Origin: Flavobacteriaceae bacterium Ga0077528
Lineage (GTDB): Bacteria; Bacteroidota; Bacteroidia; Flavobacteriales; Flavobacteriaceae
Length of the DNA: 64,000 nucleotides
Assembly: GCA_001464475.1 (NCBI GenBank)
Contig: LNDX01000011.1
Coordinates: 41,445-105,444, forward strand
Reading direction: 5' to 3'
The notes below the pieces were generated by a model. It was not told the DNA's origin, made no database searches, and saw only the letters and a list, made by a program, of their open reading frames with translations. Positions within the stretch are counted from its first letter, which is position 1, and each line of letters starts with the position of its first letter. The position numbers and the translations under genes were made by a program. Of this stretch, positions 59,253 to 64,000 are shown piece by piece.

Positions 59253-59260
59253 CAAAGGTA
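59253..59260 (-). promoter_or_regulatory. -7 box of the methyltransferase promoter
   Basis: TACCTTTG on the minus strand matches TAnnTTTG, 20 bases before the ATG. It has no C-box, so the methyltransferase is probably expressed constitutively. Confidence 0.5.
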
Positions 59261-59322
59261 AAATAAAAAACAGAAATGATACTTATAATCAACAAAACTT
59301 ATCAACATAGAAATTGACAATA

Positions 59323-59336
59323 CGCCAGCAGTTAAC
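59323..59336 (-). repeat. Right inverted repeat of the restriction-modification island
   Basis: Its reverse complement GTTAACTGCTGGCG is 12/14 identical to the left copy at 56436-56449. This copy also starts a hairpin-capable element: CCAGCA (59325-59330) can pair with TGCTGG (about 59353-59358), enclosing an AACACGTGTT palindrome. Confidence 0.6.
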
Positions 59337-59431
59337 ACGTGTTTTGCGCTATTGCTGGGCTTGCGCTTGCTATTTTGTTCTTCGTGGAAAATAATCTGGT
59401 GACTACAACTCTATCTTTCAAAGAAAATTTG

Positions 59432-59439
59432 TAGGTTTG
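59432..59439 (+). promoter_or_regulatory. -7 box of the three-gene orphan cassette
   Basis: TAGGTTTG matches TAnnTTTG. The predicted transcript has a leader of about 85 nt that includes the GTTACCAGCA element (59484-59493). Confidence 0.45.
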
Positions 59440-59529
59440 TTTGGTTCGTGATTGCAGCAGCAACAGACGCAAAGCACGGGAACGTTACCAGCAATTTTAC
59501 GTGACGAAAATTTTAAAAAAGAAACCATA

Positions 59530-59964
59530 ATGGAAAAAGAAACAAATGAAAGTTATGTTCGTTGGCAAAATATCAGAATAACACAACTTGGCTTTGCAAA
59601 TAATCTGATAATTGGTCTAAGTATCGTTGCATTAGGTTATTTAATGAATTTTGTTACTAAGACAAATACATTTAATTCAATTCAAAAAATATTAATTTGG
59701 TTTAGCTGTCCATTGTTGTTAGTTTCGTGTTTCCTCGGAATACTTTTAATATTAAACAGACTTGAAGATTTTAGAATTACGGCACAAATTGCGCGTAAAC
59801 GCGAACTTAAAGAAAAAATAGATATTGAAATACTACGCAACGAGACTAAAGAAATTGGAAAAAAAACTTGGAATTTGTTTATTTGGCAAATATCAACATT
59901 CTTTGCAGGTATTGTCTGTTTAACATTTATAATCTCAATGAGTTTTATTCAAAAAATAATATAA
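59530..59964 (+). CDS. Small membrane protein of an orphan cassette
   Basis: A 144-residue protein from the ATG at 59530 (MEKETNESYVRWQN); the in-frame start at 59452 would translate the repeat-rich leader. It has three hydrophobic helices (about 23-45, 56-78, 115-138) with a charged, probably cytosolic helix between the second and third (RLEDFRITAQIARKRELKEKIDIEILR). No family is recognised. It is the first of three genes between inverted repeats. Confidence 0.65.
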   Translation: MEKETNESYVRWQNIRITQLGFANNLIIGLSIVALGYLMNFVTKTNTFNSIQKILIWFSCPLLLVSCFLGILLILNRLEDFRITAQIARKRELKEKIDIEILRNETKEIGKKTWNLFIWQISTFFAGIVCLTFIISMSFIQKII

Positions 59965-59989
59965 AATATCCAAAATAAATTCAAATATT

Positions 59990-60211
59990 ATGTCAGCACA
60001 AAAAGAAAAATTAAAATCTTTCTTAAAAGATGAAAACGAAGAAATTATTAAAATTATCAATAATGAATTAAGTTCAGAAGAACTTAAGTTTGTTATTGAC
60101 TATATCGAGAAACTAAATACAATTTCTGCGCATAAACTCACAAACATTGGGCATTCTCAACAAGGTGATTTATTTGTAAATTGTGAAACAGGAATAACTT
60201 ATATAAAATAA
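59990..60211 (+). CDS. Small soluble protein of an orphan cassette
   Basis: A 73-residue protein: an acidic helical N-terminus (EKLKSFLKDENEEIIKIINNELSSEELKF) and a short C-terminal part (TNIGHSQQGDLFVNCETGITYIK). Unrecognised. It lies 26 bases after the membrane protein gene and 6 before the exported protein gene, so the three are likely one transcript. Confidence 0.55.
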   Translation: MSAQKEKLKSFLKDENEEIIKIINNELSSEELKFVIDYIEKLNTISAHKLTNIGHSQQGDLFVNCETGITYIK

Positions 60212-60216
60212 AAATT

Positions 60217-60744
60217 ATGAAAAAAACATTTACAATAATTACATTATTATTTTGTTCATTTTATTTACAATCTCAGAACTTAACAATAAATGAACTTGCA
60301 GCGTTAAGAAAGAAAAGTTTTGGAAATGTAGAAGAAATTTTAAGCAACAAAAATTGGACATTTATACAAGGAGATCAGCCAATTTCTGAAAAATTAGGCA
60401 GTGCAGTTTTTGCATATAATAAAGAGGAATATACTGATAAATCAAAAGCATTTCTTGATTTTTTGTATAATAACACAGAAGATAATTCTATATGTGAACA
60501 TCGTATAGTTTTACAATTTTTTGATAAGACAAAATATAATAGCTACATAAATAGCTTTAAAACTTATGGATGTAAGCTTATAAAATCAATAATTGAAGAT
60601 GGAAATATAGTCAAGGTTTACCAAGGTGAAACAACAACTTTTAAAGTAACAATCATAACAACTAAAAATGAGATGGAAGTAACTAACACTATTTATAAAT
60701 TTTTTATTCTTGGAAATCTAGATTACTCATTATATTTTGAGTAA
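60217..60744 (+). CDS. Exported protein of an orphan cassette
   Basis: A 175-residue protein with signal peptide MKKTFTIITLLFCSFYLQS. The mature part starts NLTINELAALRKKSFGNVEEILSNKNWTF, a pattern seen in small exported Bacteroidetes proteins of unknown role. It contains two cysteines (SICEH, YGCKL) that could form a disulfide. Third gene of the cassette. Function unknown. Confidence 0.6.
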   Translation: MKKTFTIITLLFCSFYLQSQNLTINELAALRKKSFGNVEEILSNKNWTFIQGDQPISEKLGSAVFAYNKEEYTDKSKAFLDFLYNNTEDNSICEHRIVLQFFDKTKYNSYINSFKTYGCKLIKSIIEDGNIVKVYQGETTTFKVTIITTKNEMEVTNTIYKFFILGNLDYSLYFE

Positions 60745-60881
60745 TATTCAAAATCAAATAATGGTCTAAATATAAAAAACTGCTGGTAACAGCGGTTTAG
60801 CTCCATTACGCCTGTAAGGTATTGATTTTACTGATATTTTACTTACTCAAAATTCAATAAGTACAACATAAGTACAACAAA

Positions 60882-61373
60882 TCAAAAGTTATTTATATAG
60901 CTATAAATCCCAACACTATTAAGCTGTGCTTCCCTATTCATAGTTTGAAATTCTGCCAACCTACTACAATAAAATTTATCAGTTGCTTTTGCATACCCAT
61001 TGATCAAAAGCAAATCATTTAAACATTCTCCTCCTGGAAGAATTACATAAGCTAATTGCCTTTTCCAATAGTCATAATAGTTATTGGTCTCTGTAATAAT
61101 TGTAACGTTTGTTTTGGGCGGTGCAACCGACAAAACATACTCCAATGACATAAAACCAAATTGACGCAGGAAATGTGCTGCTAAATGGCTTTTTTGCTCC
61201 TCCTCTATCATCTTTCTATTGATATGCACTTCGGGTGCATCTAATCCATAAAGACGAATTCGTTTTTGCAATTGAGAGAAAAGATGGCTAATGATGATGC
61301 TATCACCATCAATGACTTCTTCAATTTGCCAATGGGTTTCCACTATATACGGTGCTTTTGCGTTGTATTGCAT
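60882..61373 (-). CDS. SNase-fold (thermonuclease-like) nuclease without a signal peptide
   Basis: A 163-residue staphylococcal-nuclease homologue. Motifs are EEVIDGDSIII, the catalytic Arg40 and Glu48 in KRIRLYGLDAPEVHI, and a second catalytic Arg105 in YYDYWKRQLAYVILPGGECLNDLLLINGYAKA. The Arg40-Glu48 spacing is as in the classic enzyme. There is an insertion of about 13 residues before Arg105 (RQFGFMSLEYVLSVAPP). No export signal, so it may act in the cytosol or be released on lysis. It is divergent from the phage-like genes. Confidence 0.9.
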   Translation of the reverse strand: MQYNAKAPYIVETHWQIEEVIDGDSIIISHLFSQLQKRIRLYGLDAPEVHINRKMIEEEQKSHLAAHFLRQFGFMSLEYVLSVAPPKTNVTIITETNNYYDYWKRQLAYVILPGGECLNDLLLINGYAKATDKFYCSRLAEFQTMNREAQLNSVGIYSYINNF

Positions 61374-61403
61374 TGATTTTCAATGTTTTAAGTTATTAAT
61401 AAT

Positions 61404-61434
61404 CAAAGATAATGATTGAACTTTGTTAAATCAA
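61404..61434 (-). promoter_or_regulatory. Promoter of the SNase gene
   Basis: On the minus strand TTG (61434-61432), a 20-nt spacer and TATCTTTG (61411-61404) exactly match the Bacteroidetes consensus, 31 bases before the start codon. The opposite strand has GAACTTTG (61418-61425), a weaker -7 candidate for the next gene. Confidence 0.7.
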
Positions 61435-61470
61435 AATTCATTAATTATTAACGTTTTAAAATTTAAAAAA

Positions 61471-62274
61471 ATGGCAAGACAAAAAGGCGCTTTAAAGTAT
61501 GTAGGAACTCTAGGTGATGTTCGACACTTTAAAATTAAAGGACAGGAAGGCTACTTTGCAGGCATGGTAGGCGGACCAACAGGTGACCAAGTTTTAACTG
61601 CACCTGAATTTGAGAGAACCCGTGAGAATATGAACGAATTTGGTGCTTGCGCCAAAGCAGGAAAAGCAATTCGCACAGGATTATCTCAATTGATGAAACA
61701 AATGGCAGACAGCCAAGTAACTGGAAGATTAACTTCAATAATGAAGAAAATCAACCTTGAAGACCAAACGGAAGCGAGAGGTTATCGCAAAATTGAAATC
61801 ACAACACAAAGAAATTACCTTAAAGGTTTTGAGTTTGACAAAAACATTTCTTTCAATGGTATTTTCAATGCTCCGTTTTCTGTAACTCATGAAGCTACAA
61901 GAGAAACAGGTGATTTAGTAGTACCATCATTTAACCCTGCTAATTTGGTAAATGCTCCTGCTGGTGCAACGCATTTCAGATTAATTACAGCTTTAACAGT
62001 TGTAAGTGATTTTGAATACAACGCAACAACAAACAGCTATGATCCAATGGATGCCGAATTGAATGAAGTAAACAACATTCAATATTCTGGTTATTTGAGT
62101 TTGACAACTGTTGTACCTGCTACAACAATTACAGCAACATTGCCAAATGCTGCTTTACCAACTGCAAATACTTCTGTATTGCAATGTATTGGAATTGAGT
62201 TCTATCAACAAGTTGGAGCAAATTACTACTTGTTTGCAAGTGGCAACTGCTTAAAAGTTGAGGACGTTTTCTAA
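61471..62274 (+). CDS. MARQKG-type protein of unknown function (phage-like)
   Basis: A 267-residue protein from the ATG at 61471; an in-frame start at 61423 is less likely. The opening MARQKGALKYVGTLGDVRHF and GYFAGMVGGP match a recurrent Bacteroidetes pattern of proteins starting MARQKG...GTxGxxxFxK, annotated as hypothetical and often near phage-type genes. A central basic helical region (about 60-120) is followed by a beta-rich half (LTVVSDFEYNATTNSYDPMD). A structural particle protein is possible but unproven. Ended by its own terminator. Confidence 0.75.
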   Translation: MARQKGALKYVGTLGDVRHFKIKGQEGYFAGMVGGPTGDQVLTAPEFERTRENMNEFGACAKAGKAIRTGLSQLMKQMADSQVTGRLTSIMKKINLEDQTEARGYRKIEITTQRNYLKGFEFDKNISFNGIFNAPFSVTHEATRETGDLVVPSFNPANLVNAPAGATHFRLITALTVVSDFEYNATTNSYDPMDAELNEVNNIQYSGYLSLTTVVPATTITATLPNAALPTANTSVLQCIGIEFYQQVGANYYLFASGNCLKVEDVF

Positions 62275-62289
62275 AAGAAAATCCTAAAG

Positions 62290-62317
62290 ATTCCTCACCA
62301 AAAGTGAGGAATTTTTT
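62290..62317 (+). terminator. Rho-independent terminator
   Basis: A 9-bp stem ATTCCTCAC / GTGAGGAAT with a 5-nt loop and a T6 tail, right after the MARQKG gene. It separates this abundantly terminated gene from the downstream three-gene unit. Confidence 0.88.
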
Positions 62318-62342
62318 ATTTAACTTCAAATCTATTCATCCA

Positions 62343-62795
62343 ATGAAAAGCAAAATAATAAGAATAGCACAGGGCAAAAATAGCACGTTAAGTCAGTTGT
62401 ATATCAATGATATTTTTCAATGCTATTTATTAGAAGATAAAATCAGAGTTGAAAAGGTTCCAACACAAACAGCCATTCCATTAGGAGCATTTACTTTAAA
62501 GCTAAATACTCAAGGAGCAAAAAATGTGAATTATAAAAAAGCATTTGGAAAGCTTCACGAAGGAATGATTGAAATAACCGGAATACCAAATTTCAGTTAT
62601 GTATATATCCACACAGGAAACACTATAAAAGAAACAAACGGATGTCCGCTTTGTGGATTTGGTTTCCAATTTACTGAAGGTGAATATGTGGTAACGCAAA
62701 GTGTTGCAGCTTACAAAATGGTTTATCCAAAATTGGTATCCCTGGCCAAAAGCACTTCAAATAAAATCGCAATTGAAAACAACTTTCAATTTTAA
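62343..62795 (+). CDS. DUF5675-like protein with an H...GC motif
   Basis: A 150-residue protein from the ATG at 62343 (MKSKIIRIAQGKNSTLSQLYIN); the in-frame GTG at 62304 lies in the terminator. IHTGNTIKETNGCPLCG gives His90 and Cys101, arranged as in the HxG(N)xxxxTxGC signature I associate with DUF5675. It is reminiscent of the His/Cys dyad of L,D-transpeptidase-like folds. This suggests a role on peptidoglycan or peptides, perhaps lysis. The two following small membrane-protein genes fit that idea. Function is inferred. Confidence 0.75.
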   Translation: MKSKIIRIAQGKNSTLSQLYINDIFQCYLLEDKIRVEKVPTQTAIPLGAFTLKLNTQGAKNVNYKKAFGKLHEGMIEITGIPNFSYVYIHTGNTIKETNGCPLCGFGFQFTEGEYVVTQSVAAYKMVYPKLVSLAKSTSNKIAIENNFQF

Positions 62796-62807
62796 AATCA
62801 GTTCGTA

Positions 62808-63071
62808 ATGGAAAATGTAAATAATATCACGGTGCTTTTTGGCTCTCTAATTAGTGTTCTGCTTTCGGTTGTGGCTTATTTTATCAAGCAATTACACACC
62901 GATTTCAAAAGAATGGAGAAAGATTTAGTTGAAGTTAAAACTATGGCTTTAATCATTAAAACTGAATTCAAAAGCGGAAATGATTTATTGAACCAAAAAG
63001 TAGAATACCTAGAAAAAAGAGTAAACAATATTGAATTATCAATTTTAAAAAATCAAGACAATGAAAAATAA
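62808..63071 (+). CDS. Small TM plus coiled-coil protein (XhlA/spanin-like layout)
   Basis: An 87-residue protein with one N-terminal hydrophobic helix (about 6-27, ITVLFGSLISVLLSVVAYF) and a long charged coiled coil (FKRMEKDLVEVKTMALIIK ... KVEYLEKRVNNIELSILK). This layout resembles phage haemolysin/XhlA or i-spanin proteins, but no family motif is certain. It lies 12 bases after the DUF5675-like gene and overlaps the next gene by 11 bases. Confidence 0.65.
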   Translation: MENVNNITVLFGSLISVLLSVVAYFIKQLHTDFKRMEKDLVEVKTMALIIKTEFKSGNDLLNQKVEYLEKRVNNIELSILKNQDNEK

Positions 63072-63321
63072 AAATATGAGTGTTGTTGAACGCGTGAAAG
63101 CTCCAACACCAAAATGGTTCAAAGTGTTAAGAACTATTGGAATTACATTAGCTTCTGTTGGTGGAGCTATCTTAGCTTCTCCTGTTGCTTTGCCTGCTGG
63201 CATCGTAACTGCAGCAGGTTATTTGTTACTTGGTGGAACAGTCGTTACAGCAGTTTCACAAACTGGAGTAAAATCGGAAGAAGAACCGAAAATTGCACCT
63301 GAAGAAAAGGTGGAACAATAA
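63061..63321 (+). CDS. Small holin-like membrane protein
   Basis: An 86-residue protein: a basic N-terminus (VERVKAPTPKWFKVLRTIG), two closely spaced hydrophobic Gly/Ala-rich segments (ITLASVGGAILASPVAL, GIVTAAGYLLLGGTVVTAV), and an acidic tail. Size and layout suit a holin, but similar small proteins occur outside phages. It overlaps the coiled-coil gene by 11 bases and ends before a strong terminator. Confidence 0.65.
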   Translation: MKNKNMSVVERVKAPTPKWFKVLRTIGITLASVGGAILASPVALPAGIVTAAGYLLLGGTVVTAVSQTGVKSEEEPKIAPEEKVEQ

Positions 63322-63347
63322 AAAAGAATTGCTTCAGTAAAAAAATT

Positions 63348-63372
63348 AAGCTCCGTTTATCGGAGCTTTTTT
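63348..63372 (+). terminator. Rho-independent terminator
   Basis: AAGCTCCG / CGGAGCTT with a 5-nt loop and a T6 tail. Beyond it, 63375-63510 has two inverted repeats (TTGCACT...AGTGCAA and GATTTGA...TCAAATC), the latter a possible end signal for the convergent gene. Confidence 0.9.
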
Positions 63373-63510
63373 AGTTTAAAACTTTTTTTAGCAATGCTTT
63401 GCATCGTTTTTATAGATTTTATTAAACTGGTGCATTTATATTGCTTTTATGTTGCACTCAAATAGCTGATAAAGTGCAATAAAGTAGATTTGATTTTAAA
63501 TAAAGTCAAA

Positions 63511-63933
63511 TCATCGGTTGCAGTAGCGATATAAAATAACTCTTCGCATATCATTGATAAGATTTAGATTTTCATGGAAACGTTTTTCGCTTTGTTCCAA
63601 AAGCTTTAAAGTTTCGATGTTTTTAACGTGTTCCTTGTGGTCTTTTATCTCTTGGTTCACTTTTATTGAAAATTCTTTTCTAATGTCGTGTAGGTTCAAA
63701 AATGGGATTACTGAACCTCTAAGGAATTGATGCCAAAATTTAGTTTTCCAAAGTGCATAAGCAGTTAAATTTATGGTGTCAAAATCAGATTCATTTTCAA
63801 AAATGATAACGAAACTGTTTGTAAATGGCTCTTTTTGTGGCTTTCCGCTGTTCATTCCTTTGTTAAGTAGGAAAAAATGCGGTTTTGTGTAGATAGTGTC
63901 CTTTTTGTGGGTTTTAATGATAAATTTCAGCAT
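63511..63933 (-). CDS. Conserved flavobacterial protein of unknown function (DUF6943-like)
   Basis: A 140-residue protein. Its pattern FIIKTHKKDTIYTKPHFFLLNKGMNSGKPQKEPFTNSF ... FLRGSVIPFLNLHDI resembles a flavobacterial family I recall as DUF6943, also found near small phage-like loci. No catalytic motif is seen. The C-terminal third is helical and charged. It is convergent with the holin-like gene. Family name is from memory. Confidence 0.6.
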   Translation of the reverse strand: MLKFIIKTHKKDTIYTKPHFFLLNKGMNSGKPQKEPFTNSFVIIFENESDFDTINLTAYALWKTKFWHQFLRGSVIPFLNLHDIRKEFSIKVNQEIKDHKEHVKNIETLKLLEQSEKRFHENLNLINDMRRVILYRYCNR

Positions 63934-64000
63934 AACATCGGCTTTAAAAAATTAGATTAATTTTCAATTTTTTGCGGTGTTTCTTATGAAATGCAGATGT

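Larger units (their letters stand above)
59484..60790. repeat. Inverted 10-mer pair bracketing the three-gene cassette
   Basis: GTTACCAGCA (59484-59493) and its exact reverse complement TGCTGGTAAC (60781-60790) lie on either side of the three genes between 59530 and 60744. The words are related to the GTTAACTGC(T)GG elements around the restriction-modification system. Confidence 0.6.

Noticed and set aside
59323..59400. Integron attC site
   Set aside because: The element can form a hairpin and has a GTTAAC word, but the RYYYAAC...GTTRRRY core pair is not satisfied and no integron integrase is in the window.
60882..63933. Complete prophage
   Set aside because: No capsid, portal, terminase, tail, integrase or repressor genes are visible, only lysis-like and unknown genes.

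Overview
This is a 64 kb AT-rich stretch of a Bacteroidota chromosome, almost certainly a Flavobacterium-like member of the Flavobacteriia. Supporting signs are promoters of the Bacteroidetes type (TTG, about 20 nt, TAnnTTTG), lipoproteins with short lipoboxes, a T9SS type A C-terminal sorting domain, a proteorhodopsin/Blh pair, mevalonate-pathway HMG-CoA synthase, single-chain L-serine dehydratase and an ATP-type PEP carboxykinase. No rRNA, tRNA or CRISPR array was found. One structured RNA, the small SRP RNA, is present.

Region by region. 1-3.3 kb: the 3' part of a radical SAM enzyme, four tandem two-helix micro-membrane proteins and a thioredoxin-fold lipoprotein. 3.4-8.5 kb: fructose-6-phosphate aldolase/transaldolase, SDR, VOC protein, dipeptide epimerase, SRP RNA, glutaminyl cyclase. 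8.6-10.4 kb: proteorhodopsin and, divergently, the beta-carotene dioxygenase that makes its retinal. 10.4-18.1 kb: dnaK, an EamA/RarD permease, sdaA, a lipocalin-like lipoprotein, and an NTF2-like/porin/DUF389 operon. 18.3-23.1 kb: panB, a repeat-flanked four-helix-bundle gene, an RluA-type pseudouridine synthase, an outer-membrane protein and an aldehyde dehydrogenase. 23.2-29.7 kb: a large hybrid histidine kinase whose N-terminus is separated by a frameshift at a poly-T slippery site, a zinc metallopeptidase and HMG-CoA synthase. 29.7-38 kb: a REP-type Y1 transposase among palindromes, comM, two amidohydrolase-family proteins, a membrane/XRE pair and an exported superoxide dismutase with an extra domain. 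38-56.3 kb: metabolic and secreted proteins (lpd, pckA, transporter, Lrp and its PLP-enzyme neighbour, M28 peptidase, permease) and an oxidative-stress run (katG, peroxiredoxin, thioredoxin).

From about 56.33 kb the window becomes accessory. First comes a complete Type II restriction-modification system (controller protein with a C-box, PD-(D/E)xK nuclease, convergent N6-adenine methyltransferase). Next is a three-gene orphan cassette (membrane protein, small soluble protein, exported protein). Both units are bracketed by short, related inverted repeats. The last 3 kb is a compact phage-like module: a signal-less SNase nuclease, a MARQKG-type protein of unknown function, a DUF5675-like protein with an H...GC motif, a TM/coiled-coil protein, a holin-sized membrane protein and a convergent orphan. 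No capsid, terminase or integrase gene is visible, so this is at most a remnant, a satellite or a domesticated lysis/release locus.

Functional links: HMG-CoA synthase feeds isoprenoids and carotenoids, Blh cleaves carotene to retinal, and rhodopsin uses it as a light-driven proton pump. katG, peroxiredoxin, thioredoxin and the exported SOD give layered oxidant defence. pckA, lpd, sdaA and Lrp with its PLP enzyme reflect growth on amino acids.
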